A stretch of DNA of 64,000 nt from Durusdinium trenchii. Lineage: Eukaryota > Sar > Dinophyceae > Suessiales > Symbiodiniaceae. Positions 45,569 through 57,344 of this stretch are shown here, piece by piece. Every line of letters starts with the position of its first letter. Positions within the stretch are counted from its first letter, which is position 1. The notes below the pieces were generated by a model. The model did no database searches, was not told the origin of the DNA, and saw only the letters and a program-made list of their open reading frames with translations. A program made the position numbers and the translations under genes. The stretch is from contig CAXAMN010001425.1 in assembly GCA_963970005.1 (NCBI GenBank), forward strand, positions 292,222 through 356,221, in the 5' to 3' direction.

Positions 45569-46419
45569 TTCTTGACAATTGGTCAAAAGGGGTAAAGCGA
45601 ACCATCGCAGCAGTGAACCAGCTCAGCTGGTGCTACAGATCTTGCTGGTTTGCTCATATCCCAGGTCTTCTGTACACACAAATTGCATGTTTATAGCCAG
45701 CATCTCTTTGCACAGCTACAGTAATGGGTATATTTTCCGTGTGCCTAACGGTCGGTGGAAGATGTGGGCCTGCAATCTAACCACCATGATCCACTGGACC
45801 CTGGGAGGGGATCGGGTAACAGCAATATCGGCTATCGATTTTACTGGATTTCTGAGTCCATATTAGGTAAAGAATGGTAAAGACTTGAAGCTCGTGCCCT
45901 GCAGCTCTGATCAAAGAAGTCATCAGGGCCAGTGCCAGTGTCATTCATTTCGGAAACTCATAGTTTGCATCGATTGTTGTGTTTTAGTGTATTTCAACAT
46001 TGGTTCATATGTCTTTTGTTTGACCATGTTAGTCTAGTTTCACATGACAGAACGCGAGAGAGAGAGAGAGACCGAGAAACAACAATAAGACACACACACA
46101 CACAGACAAAGACAACACCAAAATGACACAACCACACAAAGTTTCACATGCATTATGTATGTCTGAATCATTGGTGCAATTGTATTCAAAGGGGCTCTTT
46201 CAGAACCAATTTCATGGGCTGCGGTTGCCACAGCACCAGGTATTGCTATGTATCCTATCTACTTGGTTTGGAGGGTTGTGTAGGAGGCTTGAAGCTTCGC
46301 ATCGGTGCGAACTCCCCCGCCTGAGGGCCAGCACCTCGGTTCATGGAGGTTCATCGGTAATCATGCGATGTCCAGCACCTGGCAAGGCCTGAAATGGCTG
46401 AAAGCAAGTACGACAGTAG

Positions 46420-46500
46420 CTTCTAGCTACTAGTTGTAATGCCCTTGTTACTAGTAGCGATGCCCTTGTTACTAGTAGCTCCTAGCTACTAGGGTCCTTC
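46420..46500. repeat. CTACTAG-family dispersed repeat
   Basis: 'agcttctagctactagttgt', then two copies of 'aatgcccttgttactagtag' or close variants and 'ctcctagctactagggtc'. Confidence 0.8.
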
Positions 46501-46709
46501 AAGTTTTGCTTGGCTATTGGGATTCAAAGAGGTTTCTTCTGCCAAATGTCAGGCGGTCAGGGCGACGGTGGTCCTATGCCTCCTAGCAGGTGCTGACGGT
46601 CTGGGTGGTTTGAAAGGGTGCAACCTTGATGAAAGAGAGCCGAGAGCCATCACAATCCGACGTCCAACGAGGCATTTCGGACATCTTGTGTTTTCTTCCA
46701 CATCCCCAG

Positions 46710-46830
46710 GCAGGGCTGCAAAGGGAGTCAGAGGGACATATCATGGGATCAGACAATATCATCTCAGCAATTACTGTGGATGTTCTTGATTGTTGCGGTG
46801 GGGGTCTTAGATGCACACAGGCAACAGAAG
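46710..46830 (+). CDS. Candidate internal exon
   Basis: Acceptor 'cacatccccag|g' and donor 'gaag|gttgaa'. Phase 0 in, phase 1 out, reading AGLQRESEGHIMGSDNIISA and ITVDVLDCCGGGLRCTQATE. The balanced composition with a central hydrophobic strand and two Cys looks coding. No domain recognised. Confidence 0.45.
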
Positions 46831-46946
46831 GTTGAAGAGACGCAGTTTGTATCAGTTTGTGCTCAAACCAGTCCAAGCAGTCTTCGAGGCAGCCTCTCGG
46901 TATCAAGACATGAGGCCTGGAGTTTGTGCGGACTAGTGACTAGACT

Positions 46947-47150
46947 GTGTTGTTAAACCGATGTCTCTTATTACGGGTCGCTCTTGCGTTGTCAGCCTGT
47001 TCGCCGAGACTCTTTCCCCGCAAAAAAGTTGCTGGGAATCCCGGGAATTTCGGCGCGGCGGTCCAGTTGATGAATACACCCACTGAAGTGGGGATCCAAG
47101 ATCTCCAGGGGCCGGTATTCATCAACAGTCAAGATTACAGTGTGACATGA
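46947..47150 (+). CDS. Candidate terminal exon or small ORF
   Basis: Open to TGA 47148-47150. The convincing part is the C-terminal forty residues: KKVAGNPGNFGAAVQLMNTP and TEVGIQDLQGPVFINSQDYS. The start (a non-ATG codon at 46947) is not trustworthy; a splice border near 47020 is more likely. Function unknown. Confidence 0.4.
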   Translation: MLLNRCLLLRVALALSACSPRLFPRKKVAGNPGNFGAAVQLMNTPTEVGIQDLQGPVFINSQDYSVT

Positions 47151-47493
47151 CGGACTAGACTCAACATCAAAAGTGGATTTGTGGAGGCATGAACTGGAAG
47201 GCAGTGCCTTGGTGAGGTCCTTAGAAATGAGATCAAAACAAGCTCAGCCATGTACTGGCATGTAAATTGTAAGGCAAAATTGCGAAACCATAGGCGTCCT
47301 GATGTTGCTGAAACTCTGAAGGATCTGGGGCAGGAGATGCAGGAGAGGAGGGGCAGTGCAGGCTTTCGTATACTTTGAGAATTCTGCACAAGAGCGACCA
47401 AAAGCCTCATTCATCATTCATGGTTGGCTGAACAAGTAACCAAAGAGGAGAGTGTTATATACAGGTCGTGTCCCTGTGTCCTTCCTACACAAG

Positions 47494-47568
47494 GCTCGTG
47501 GCTCCACCTGTGATCAGGACTTGACTGCCAATCTGGCCTTGCTGGAGTCCGGCTTGCCTTCCTGGAAG
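47494..47568 (+). CDS. Candidate internal exon, 25 codons
   Basis: 'tacacaag|g' and 'tggaag|gttcgc' bound ARGSTCDQDLTANLALLESG LPSWK, phase 0 to 0. The frame remains open on both sides, so the borders are inferred. Confidence 0.35.
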
Positions 47569-47870
47569 GTTCGCTTTTTTGGGGTAGGTCATGCCACAAG
47601 GAGACTGAAGAGTTTGAGGCGTTCCCAACATCAAAGCATGATGATGTGTTTGATTGATTTGTTCCTCCAAGGCTCAATGAAAATCGACCTTTTTTCCTGT
47701 ATCTACAGGACCGGTCTCACACGTTGGTAGGTGATTTCCAGCAATGGCAGCTGGCCACTGTGGAAGTTCCAAGGAATGTCCTCTGCAGCTTGTATAACAT
47801 GGAATGCCAAAACCACTCAATTCTACAACTCAATTCATGTATAAACATGTGACAACCCCAGGTATGGGTT

Positions 47871-47935
47871 AATTCTACAACCCTTAGGGTTGATTCATTG
47901 GTCGAAACCACGGGTTAATTCTAGGGTTTGTCATT
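47871..47935. repeat. Telomere-like GGGTTAATTCTA repeats
   Basis: 'gggttaattctacaaccctt' followed by 'agggttgattc' and 'gggttaattctagggtttg'. Contains the palindrome AACCCTTAGGGTT. Only three degenerate units. Confidence 0.5.
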
Positions 47936-48169
47936 GCGGGGGGTTGTGAAAAGCGCTTGATGCGTATACGAGGAGGTAAGAGAGTCGCTGGGTTGCCAGC
48001 TTGCTCACTTGAGGTCATTTTGAGAGTTAACCGTTAAACGGAAAATCCCTATTTGTTGTGTCGCCACAGTCCTCAAAAAGGCACTTGTGCATGCACAAGC
48101 GTATTGATGTCCATTGCAGGTTCGACAAGGATATCACCAAGATTTGAGTGTCCGATTCTTATGACAACT

Positions 48170-48316
48170 TTACGTTACCACTTTGATCGCGCCATTGGTC
48201 GTGTGTGTTTTCCAAGAGTGGGGTTCGGTGGAATTCGCAAAAAGGACTTGGAGGAGAAGCTTGGCAACATGAAAAGGACCTTGGTGTCCATGGCTCATGT
48301 GTTCATGGCAGGGAAA
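48170..48316 (+). CDS. Possible exon, basic helical
   Basis: Open frame with HFDRAIGRVCFPRVGFGGIR, KKDLEEKLGNMKRTLVSMAH and VFMA; ends near 'catggcag|ggaaag'. It has no clear acceptor. It lies 110 bp before the next island in the same strand sense. Confidence 0.3.
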
Positions 48317-48428
48317 GGAATGTCCTTTCAAAGCGATAAAATAATCAAGATAAACACCATGTAAGACATGAAGTGGACCCCGGTAGACCGATGGTTTGGA
48401 GAATCGTTGTCCATTCCTACGTTTGCAG

Positions 48429-48678
48429 GACCACTGCCTGTGCTATTGCTGATGTTGCAGTGAAAGCTCGCTCAGCTGCGCGTCTCAAGGTTGGATATCT
48501 TCGCTGGTCAGATTTGAAAGCTGTCTGGAAATGGGAAGGGGTCAAAACAGACCATGGATTGGTTGGGGTTCCTCATCTTGGAACACACAAAAAAGTTGCC
48601 TTCCTTCGAGTTTGTTTCAGCATCACAGCCAGCCAGACAGTGCTTCAAAGCCAAGAGAAGAGAAGGTGGATGCATTAA
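48429..48678 (+). CDS. Candidate terminal exon
   Basis: Acceptor 'ctacgtttgcag|g', then TTACAIADVAVKARSAARLK, VGYLRWSDLKAVWKWEGVKT and VPHLGTHKKVAFLRVCFSIT, stop TAA 48676-48678. The Trp-rich middle and alternating charged and hydrophobic pattern are protein-like. Phase 1 entry. No family recognised. Confidence 0.45.
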
Positions 48679-48834
48679 TTGAGGACGATGTGTTCTGCTG
48701 TTGTGTGATCCTTTCAAGGGGCCCTCCTTCAAGGGAGAAGCAGGAATCGGTGGTCCATTCTGCCATCATCCACTACTGGCCCCACTCACTTCGCAAAGTG
48801 TTGGACAATTTGTTGAATTTATTTGCCCGCATTT

Positions 48835-48900
48835 CTACTAGGAGCAAGAAGCTACTAGGAACAAAGGACATCGCTAGAGGCTACTAGTAGCTCCTGACAT
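48835..48900. repeat. CTACTAG-family dispersed repeat
   Basis: 'ctactaggagcaagaagcta' followed by 'ctaggaacaaaggacatcgc' and 'aggctactagtagctcctg'. Confidence 0.8.
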
Positions 48901-49700
48901 CCCACTTCGTTTGTCATCCAGGCCCGGCTACAAGGATCTGCTGTCATGCATGCTGAAGGGGGACCCAGGCAATTCAAGCATTGGTGATGGCTAGTCACAT
49001 GGAAGTAGTGCGCTCTGTTGCCTTTCAGAAGTAGTGTCGCAGTGGCAAGGCCCAGTTCGTGATATATTTGCTCACTGCACGCGGGAAAGCCAACAAGATA
49101 TGGAAAGGATTTGTGGCGGGAAAGCCGCTGTTTGTGATTGTTGGGGTTCTTCACCCACTGGCACATGTTGCAGATAGTTCTGACTAGATCCTTCCACTTT
49201 GGAGTCGCATTCAGCTTGCGTGCATTCTCGACACATGTTCTCGCATATAACCCCAATGCAAATGGTTACTGTAAGCGGCCTGTTTGAGGGTCGCAAAGAC
49301 CCGAAAGGAAGGACGAGTGCAGCGGAACATCAAAAGAGCGAGCCTAACGGGCCTAACGCAACTCCAAAGCAAATTCTGAGCGTGCACATTTTGGAGCAGT
49401 AGAATCGGAAAGTCAGGGGAGGAAGCAAAATTGTGGGCAAAGAGAGCATCATCAAAAGCACATGGCTGAAGACAACAAGACCAGCAAAGGGCAAAGGAAA
49501 TGCCTATGCCTAGGGGTAGAAACAGTCAGTGATTGGCCCACTACAAGGAGACCAACAACAAGGAGTGTATGTGGCAAAGTGAAGCTCCTTGTCGATGGGT
49601 TCTTTGTTTCCTTCGCCTAGCACACATGTACAGATATATAACATACATGGCTCACATATATGTCAATCATGGATTCGCTTGCCCACCTGTGTTGGTCAAG

Positions 49701-49775
49701 GTCCTGGAGCTGCGTGATCTCTTTGTTTACGGCTTCGATCCCTTCACCTTGGAGGAGACCGAGACGACTGAGTGA
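49701..49775 (+). CDS. Candidate terminal exon, acidic tail
   Basis: 'gttggtcaag|g' then VLELRDLFVYGFDPFTLEET ETTE, stop TGA 49773-49775, phase 0. Very protein-like, with an acidic C-terminus. The upstream 49533-49700 frame is open but poor. Function unknown. Confidence 0.5.
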   Translation, partial: VLELRDLFVYGFDPFTLEETETTE

Positions 49776-51322
49776 TCGAGAGTCGAGACGGAGCGATTCC
49801 TCCCGAACAACAGAAACAGAGAGACTGAGGGTTTTCTTGGATACTTATGATATCTGAATAATACTCCTTTAATGATAAAACATATTCAATCACTGGGCGG
49901 AGGTACGAGGTGCTCAGAGGTTTCCATAGGTTGTCATTCTTTTCCGTCTTCCGCCATGCAGCGTGAATTCAACGAAAGATCTCATTCATTGCTCCCAGAA
50001 AATGATGTCGATGAAACGAGCGAAGTTGGTCACAGCCTCGGCCGGTGATGTGGCGACATGGGTTTGATTCTCTCTTTTCGAAATTACATCCCAGCAAAAG
50101 ATAGCTGCAGACGACATCGGAGTTCGTACTATCAGGCTGCAACCACCACCCAGAAACTTTGTTTCCAAATATTGACAATCGATCTATCAAACCTTCAGGG
50201 TGGGCGAGGACGACCCATTTGCAATTTGTGCAACTTTGTGCAATGTGCGCCAATAACTACAATGCGCCTATACAATCCTATACAACATTCATGCAACTAC
50301 TGATCCACGCTCAGGAAAAGGCTCATTCAAATGAATCAGTCTCTGACGACGTCGCTGGCACCTCAAGTGGTTTCTCAAATGAATCACATTGAAAAACATT
50401 GAAAAAACGTCATGTTTGTGGCGCCAGAAGCGAAACTGAGCTCGCTCACCGCAGGTTTGTTCGAGCATCGTGGGCTCCTCCACCCGGTCGAACAAGGCCG
50501 ACCGGTCGACTCGCTCAGCGGGAGTCGAGGCGGTCGCCGGTCGACCGCTCCGGAAGGCCTGGAATGCAGCTGCTGAGGAGGGCTTTCGGCACGCAGAGAG
50601 CAAGCAGCGAACAGCATGGCGTCATTCACATGATACTCAGCCTTTGCTTGGAGTCTATCTATACATATTCATGGAGGGTGGTGGAAAGTGTTTGATTCAT
50701 GTTGAGTGCTGTGTAAGTTCTTCACCAGCCTGTTCACATCCCCAGGGTGTCCTTTTGCGAGTTAACATCACAAAAGGCCTCCGAAGCCTCACCCTGGTCG
50801 ACAATGGATCAATTGAATCACCAATACAGTAGCCACAAATGTCCACCGGCAACACGTACACTTCAGCAAAGGCCATCGTCGCCGAGAGTCGGCGCGGCTG
50901 CGCAAACATACGCGCACGAAGTGAGTCGAAGCCGGTTGAAATGATGGCCCGATGCCTTGAGAGGTCCAACTTGGTTACGATCGGCAATTTCTGTGCAATG
51001 ATTAGTCATTCTTCGTGTAATTGGAGAGCGTCTTTAGATAACTTAAATGATCAAGTATCTTCAGATAACTCTGAACGCAGATAATAACCTTGTTCCTTGA
51101 TTCGTGGCAAGTCTGGCAGTGCAAAAGGAATCAAACGATACCAAAAAAGGATATCAAAAGGATGCACCTATGCAACAATGCCGGAAAGCGCGTTCTTCAC
51201 GGCAGTGGCTTAATGTATTACTTATTTGATCTTATTGGCAGTGGTTTGTGTCGAACAAAGAAGGTTGCTTGGCAACACAGCTTGTTTCAGAGTGGTCTAG
51301 AGTCTATCCCATTTTGTTTCAG

Positions 51323-51403
51323 GAGGCAGAAGAAGCAAGTGCCGAGTACTGGAAGGACGTGCTGAAGGGATTTGATGGCTTCATGATTCATGACATTTCA
51401 TGA
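51323..51403 (+). CDS. Candidate terminal exon, 26 codons
   Basis: Acceptor 'attttgtttcag|g' then EAEEASAEYWKDVLKGFDGF MIHDIS, stop TGA 51401-51403, phase 0. Amphipathic acidic helix. Too short to identify. Confidence 0.5.
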   Translation, partial: EAEEASAEYWKDVLKGFDGFMIHDIS

Positions 51404-51609
51404 CGTGCCTTTGCCAGTGGTCATACGCTTGTCTCAAAGAATAAGCCATGCATTTCTGAGTATAAGCATTCACACAGCGGAATTGGGAATGGCTCATAAA
51501 CTATTGAAGCAGTTGTGTCTATTTGATGGTCCCGGCTACATGGATATATAACTGATGTGGTCATTGTTGTAATTCTAGAGCTATTTCACGCGCCCTTGGG
51601 CCTGACTGT

Positions 51610-51792
51610 TTGGATTTGAACATCCAGGAGACCACGCAAATTTACGCCGGGCTCACCTTGGTTGTTTCTTTGGCCGTGTACATCATACAGGCCTGGCAGA
51701 TGTTGTTCAAGTGGAGGCAGCCAGTTCTGAAGCAAGCTTGGCAGCTTAGTTCAAGTGTCGTGTGGGACGACTGCAGAATAAACAAACTGTAG
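51610..51792 (+). CDS. Candidate terminal exon with one membrane segment
   Basis: The frame reads LDLNIQETTQIYAGLTLVVS, LAVYIIQAWQMLFKWRQPVL and stops at TAG 51790-51792. IYAGLTLVVSLAVYII is a clear membrane-spanning helix flanked by KWR on the C-terminal side, so the tail is predicted cytosolic. No acceptor is obvious; the open frame starts at a TTG. The stop is immediately followed by a CTACTAG-family repeat at 51793. Confidence 0.45.
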   Translation: MDLNIQETTQIYAGLTLVVSLAVYIIQAWQMLFKWRQPVLKQAWQLSSSVVWDDCRINKL

Positions 51793-51872
51793 TGCCATAG
51801 GACGCTACTAGGGGCTCCTGGCACCGCTACCAGGAACAAGAAGCTACGCTACTAGGGGCTCCTGGCATTGTG
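51793..51872. repeat. CTACTAG-family dispersed repeat
   Basis: Two copies of 'gctactaggggctcctggca' around 'ccgctaccaggaacaagaag'. Confidence 0.85.
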
Positions 51873-52225
51873 GGCCGAATCTTGGTGAGTGTTGTTCTTT
51901 TATCTATGCTTTACTCAGTGTAGAGGCATTGACTCAGTGTAGAGGGCAACGGGGAAGTGGACACCCTCAATCTTTAAGGGGTGTACGGTGTATGCTAAAA
52001 AAGCGCAAACACTCAAGCAATAGGAACTAATAGCTTAAGTACGTATTGGACGATTCCTATAGTGAAACTACATGGCCACATCGAATTTTTGCTGCACCCG
52101 GGCCCGCCACTCGAGCTCACTACAGACTTTGTGAAACTAAATCGTCAATCCTGAAATCATGATATGACGACGGCTTGACAATCTTGAATCTTGCATTTAC
52201 ATGTTTGATGGTTTCATGTATTGTA

Positions 52226-52312
52226 GGTTGGAGGCCATCGCTACTACGGTGGGGGCCATCGCTAGTAGGTTGGAGTCCATCGCTACTAGGGTGAAGGCCA
52301 TCACTGTTTTAT
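52226..52312. repeat. GGTTGGAGGCCATCGC repeats
   Basis: Four consecutive variants of 'ggttggaggccatcgctact' with 'ggtgggggccatcgctagta' and 'gtgaaggccatcact'. Confidence 0.85.
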
Positions 52313-53454
52313 AGAAGGCATCAAGTTTGCCACCTGCCGCATTTGCCGCAGGCGCTTCTAGCTCTAGCCAGGAGGCCCCGACAACCGAACACAGGGACTG
52401 CAACGCGCAGACACAGGGGCAACGGCTGAATAAGAGAACTCCTACAAAAGCACGACTTGCAGTCATACTCTGGAAGCCCAACAGCTGTGTTTGGGAGATT
52501 CAAACAGGGGTTTAAAGGGTTGCAAGCGGTTTGTTCAGACAAGGTCAAACACCTTGACAACCCGGTATTTAAACATGTCCAACAAATTGCGCCAGAATCG
52601 GCAGGCAAATAGAACTGGATGAGAAGCAGGCAAAGGAAGTCCTTTTGTTTGTTGGTACTAGAGTCTTTGCTTTGTTCCTTTGTATCACCGTTGGCATAAC
52701 ATGTGGTTTGCTCAAGCTCCCTTCTCTTCTTCAGGAGTGATCCAATCTGTGGGCAGTACATCCAGAGTGAGCCTCCGTCCAAAAGTCTTGCGCCCCGCAT
52801 TGCTGCATTATTTGGACATGCTTGCAGCCTGTGGCCATAGCGCGTCCAGCAACTTGATCCAGATTTCCTTTGCACGTTGGCTCTCGCTCAGACACAAAAC
52901 GAAGTGTAAAGGATAACTACTCGACATGAAGGTAGCTGTGAAGAACTTCATGGGAACATGCTGCATCAAGCTAAATCAAGCGGATGTCATGATGAGCATC
53001 AGCCCACATGTCCGGTTTTGAGCTGGGCAGAACTCCACTCACCACAGAGCCAAAGATAGCCAAAGTAGAGGAAAATTGACGCGATTTATTCTGCCATGCC
53101 AAAGCAGCCTCCAGTGTCAAGGTCGCTTGCTCTTTGCATGTGTTGTTTGTTGGCATTTGAATATTTTGAATGCACGGTTGGGCTTTCCGCCCACACCTGC
53201 GATTTGAGACATTTCCTCGTCAGTTCGTCGGTCATTTGTTGTTCACGATGTCGAAGTCCATGCTGGGCTGCTCGCAGCATCTCGTGGCACTCGTGGCACT
53301 CGTGGGTTGGTTCCCAACACCACGAAGCACGGAGGTATGGTTCTGGAAGGAGAATCTGCTGGGCGGACCCTCATGCCTTGCAGAACCTTTGCACGGATTC
53401 CCAGCCCAAAGCCTTTCTGTGCCACTGAAAGTGATGGAAATGGGTTGTTGATGT

Positions 53455-53540
53455 AGTAACGAGGTTCGCTACTAGGAACAAGTGCCACGCTAGTAGTAAC
53501 AGGTGCCTTACTAGTAGTAACAAGAAGCTATTAGATTTAT
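53455..53540. repeat. CTACTAG-family dispersed repeat
   Basis: 'cgctactaggaacaagtgcc', 'cgctagtagtaacaggtgcc', 'ttactagtagtaacaagaag'. Confidence 0.8.
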
Positions 53541-53638
53541 AGTTCAGGTAGCTCTTTCTTTCCCCGAAGGAACAGGACAACGCCCGCAGTGAAGCTTCGC
53601 CTGCCGAACGCAGTGCCACATCTTGAGGCCTTCTGACC

Positions 53639-53791
53639 ATGGAGGATCGAAGAACCGGCTCTCGGAAGAGGACTGGCTTGCCGCCCTACATCTATAGTGA
53701 TGCGACCACCTCGGAGCTATCTTTCTCCATATCGCCCTACAATGTCTTGCAAATCAGGGAGCCAGATGTGCTTTATTGGATCCTAAGGTGA
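53639..53791 (+). CDS. Candidate first exon with ATG start
   Basis: ATG 53639 opens MEDRRTGSRKRTGLPPYIYS, DATTSELSFSISPYNVLQIR and EPDVLYWILR, with TGA at 53789-53791. A donor-like 'ctaag|gtgata' at 53787 would splice before the stop, so it may be the 5' exon of a longer gene. It has a basic N-terminus and a clear fold-like pattern. No family recognised. The satellite array starts shortly after, at about 53840. Confidence 0.5.
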   Translation: MEDRRTGSRKRTGLPPYIYSDATTSELSFSISPYNVLQIREPDVLYWILR

Positions 53792-53839
53792 TAGCGCCCT
53801 TCCTGCAGTTTAATAGTCCAATGCCTGGGCAACTCTATG

Positions 53840-55400
53840 CGAAGCTTGGGCTGCAAACCAGTTCGGAAAAACACGGAAAGCGGAGCAGCAGCCCCACATC
53901 CCCAACAGAGCCCACAACATGTCTTGTGAACAATGGGTGAAAATTGCCAATATGATAAAGGAGATGCCTCAGGATAGCCGCAGACTGACAGCAAAAGACC
54001 ACCATGGCCTTAAAATGTAACCTACTTATACTTGTCGGACCTAAGTCTGTCATGGGTTTTAACGCAAAAAAGTAAAATAACAGCAAAGCCTGTAACATAG
54101 ATCCCACGGCCCCAATCACCTCCAACATACCCCCACGAGAAGTCTCAAGAGAGCCCCAACATTCGGCGAAACGTGCCAACATGGAGAAGGATATACCCTA
54201 AGAATGCACCAAGATCGCCGAAGATTGGCACAAACATGCCCAAATTTGACCGCCCATTGGAGCAAGCTTTCGTAAGTAACAAAAATGTAAAAAAAAAAAC
54301 ACAAAGGTCAAAACCACCTGTCTTACACTTGTCGGACCTCATTTTTTCATACGCACACTGCTCAAAAGACCACATGCCCAAGTCAAACGGCAAAGAAAAA
54401 ACAGCCAAGTGGACCAACATGACCGCAAAGCAAAGCCTTCAACATAGCCCTGATCTAGACCCCACGGCCCCAAGCACTTCCAACATACCTCCACGAGAAG
54501 CCTCAAGAGAGGCCCTACATTGGGTGAAATGCGAAGGATATGCCCTAAGAATGCGCCAAGATCGCCGAAGATTGGCACAAACGTGCACCAAATTTGACCG
54601 CCCATTGGAGCCAGCTTTCGTAAGCAACAAAAACGACAAACAAAACTGTCGTCTTACACTTGTCGGACCTCATCTTTTCATGGTTTTTACGGTGTTTTAC
54701 GCACACTACTCAAAAGACCACACGCCCAAGTCAAACGGCAAAGAGAAAGCAGCCAAGGGGCTCCCACGGGCCCAATCACTTCCAACATACTTCCACGAGA
54801 AGTCTCAAGAGAGCCCCAACATTCGGCGAAACCTGCCAATATGGACAAAGATGTACCCTAAGAATGCACCAAGATCGCCGAAGATTTGCACAAACATGCT
54901 CTAAATTTGACCACCCACTGGAGCAAGCTTTCATGTGCAACACCAAGCTCTAAAACACCTTCCTTACACTTGTCCAAATGTTCGCGATACTGTTTATGCC
55001 GCCTGGGGAAAACTGCATTATTGACATCGTGGGTGTGTTCATCCGGAGCAAGCTTTCATACGCAAACAAGAGACAAAAAGAAACTCTCAAAAACACCTTC
55101 CTTACACTTGTCGGACCTAATTTTTCATTGTTTTTACCAGTGTTTTATGCACATTGCCCTTCAAAGCCTTTGAATGCCGGAGAACAAGAAAAACCACAAA
55201 AATTGCCTTCCGCGCAGGTAAAATGCAACTTTTTGAAGGCAAACAAGCTCAACACAAACCCACCCAAAGCCACTTTTTACATCTTTTTACTGTAAATTAC
55301 AGTGCTTTATGCACCTTCGAACACACGAAAAAATGCCACCACGGTCTGCAAACCAGTCCGGCAAGCAACGGAAAGCGAGAAGCGAGCGGGCGCGGTCGCG
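53840..55400. repeat. Satellite array 1, about 300-360-bp units
   Basis: 'cccacggccccaatcacctc' (54103), 'cccacggccccaagcacttc' (54461) and 'cccacgggcccaatcacttc' (54763) head three units. Each unit continues through 'cacgagaagtctcaagagag', 'caagatcgccgaagattggc' and 'cttacacttgtcggacct'. Partial units extend to about 55130. Related edge sequences ('gcaaaccagttcggaaaaac' at 53850 and 'gcaaaccagtccggcaagca' at 55343) flank the array. Confidence 0.85.
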
Positions 55401-57045
55401 ACGTGCAGGTTTGCTTCGTATTTTTGGGTTTCCCGGTTGGTTTTCCTATGTGCTTCCATGTCTTTTGAGTTGGCTTGCCTTGTTTTCGCCTCTTCTCAAG
55501 TAGGTTAGCCTTGATCCAGCGTGTTGTCTGCCCAAAAGCGTAGTTTCATACTTTTGGGGTTGCGGTGTCAATTTTCCCAGGTGCTTTCCATTCTTTTCAA
55601 AAGGGTTTGCCTTGGCTGTGTCCATTCTGTGCTCTTTGTGTCTTCTTGTGGGCCTTGGTGTCAAAAAATTCTCATCTTAAGTTGATTTGCTTTGTTTCCG
55701 TCTCTTCTGTGCTCTTTGTGCCTTAGGTGCTTTCCATCCTTTTTAAATGGGTTACGCTTGGTTCTGTGTCTTTGTGAGCCTTGTTGCGACAAAAACTGGC
55801 TCTAGGCCCCAATGTGATTGTCGTGATGTTGGCTTCGTATTTTTGGTTTTCCTGGTTGGTTTTCCTATGTGCTTTCCATGCCCTTTAAGTTGGCTTGCCT
55901 TGTTTTCGCCTCTTCTCAAGCAGGTTGGCCTTGATCCAGTGCGTTGTATGCCCAAAAGCGTGGTTTCATACTTTNNNNNNNNNNTGTGTCCATTCTGTGC
56001 TCTTTGTGTCTTCTTGTGGGCCTTGGTGTCAAAAAATTCTCATCTTAAGTTGATTTGCTTTGTTTCCGTCTCTTCTGTGCTCTTTGTGCCTTAGGTGCTT
56101 TTGATCCTTTTTAAATGGGTTACCCTTGGTTCTTTGTCTTTGTGAGCCTTGTTGCGACAAAACTTGCTCTAGGCCCCAATGAGATTTTCGTGTTGTTGGA
56201 TTCGTATTTTTTGTTTTCCTGGTTGGTTTTCCTATGCGCTTTCCATGCCTCTTAAGTTGGCTTGCCTTGATGCCTTTTAAGTTGGCTTGCCTTGTTTTCG
56301 CCTCTTCTCAAGCAGGTTAGCCTTGATCCAGTGCGTTGTATGCCCAAAAGCGTGGTTTCATACTTTTGGGGTTGCCGTGTCAATTTTCCCAGGTGCTTTC
56401 CATTCTTTTCAAAAGCGTTTGCGTTGGTTGTGTCCATTCTGTGCTCTTTGTGTCTTCTTGTGGGCCTTGGTATCAAAAAATCTCATCTTAAGTTGATTTG
56501 CTTTGTTTCCGTCTCTTCTGTGCTGTTTGTGCCTTAGGTGCTTTCGATCCTTTTTAAATGGGTTACCCTTGGTTCTTTGTCTTTGTGAGGCTTGTTGCGA
56601 CAAAAACTTGCTCTAGGCCCCAATGAGATTTTCGTGTTGTTGGATTCGTATGTTTGATTTTCCTGGTTGGTTTTCCTATGCGCTTTCCATGCCTTTTAAG
56701 TTGGCTTGCCTTGTTGTCGCCTCTTCTCAAGCAGGTTAGCCTTGATCCAGTGCGTTGTCTGCCCAAAAGGGTTGTTTCATACTTTTGGGGTTGCCGTGTC
56801 AATTTTCCCAGGTGCTTTCCATTCTTTTCAAAAGGGTTTGCCTTGGTTGTGTCCATTCTGTGCTCTTTGTGTCTTCTTGTGGGCCTTGGTGTCAAAAAAT
56901 TCTCATCTTAAGCTGATTTGCTTTGTTTCCGTCTCTTCTGTGCTCTTTGTGTCTTCTTGTGGGCCTTGGTGTGAAAAAACTATAATCGTAAGTTGATTTG
57001 CTTTGTTTCCGTCTCTTCTGTGCTCTTTGTGCCTCCCATGCACCT
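55400..57045. repeat. Satellite array 2, about 360-445-bp units
   Basis: Four units begin near 'ttcgtatttttgg' at 55416, 55836, 56200 and 56645. Each runs through 'gcctcttctcaagcaggtta', 'catacttttggggttgccgt', 'tgtgtccattctgtgctctt' and 'aagttgatttgctttgtttc'. The N gap lies within unit 2. T-rich on the + strand. The Cys/Phe frames (+) and Lys/Arg frames (-) are repeat artefacts. Confidence 0.85.
55975..55984. other. Assembly gap (10 N)
   Basis: Ten N bases inside satellite unit 2. The unit is shorter than its neighbours, so sequence is missing. Confidence 0.95.
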
Positions 57046-57344
57046 CTTAGGGATGCAAGTGGTGCCCTGGAATGCACCCGACTTTTTTAGCATTTTGTCT
57101 ATCATTTGTGTATCCGATGCCCTTGTGAAAAGTGCTGACGTAGTTTGTCAAAAAACATTGCATCAATGATGCAAAAAAAATTGTACTTTTTGCTGTATTA
57201 TAATTTTACAGGCTTTCGTTCACTTCAACATACTGCCTCAAGCCACCAACAAGTCTGCACCCCCCCTAACCCTCCCCGGCAAAACCTACCGGGGAGGGAA
57301 CGAGTCTCAGGATTGGGGGCCGATGCAACATCTCCCAGGAGCCT

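Noticed and set aside
54100-57045. CRISPR-like regular repeats
   Set aside because: Units are 300-450 bp and homologous throughout, with no short repeat and unique spacer alternation. They are satellites.
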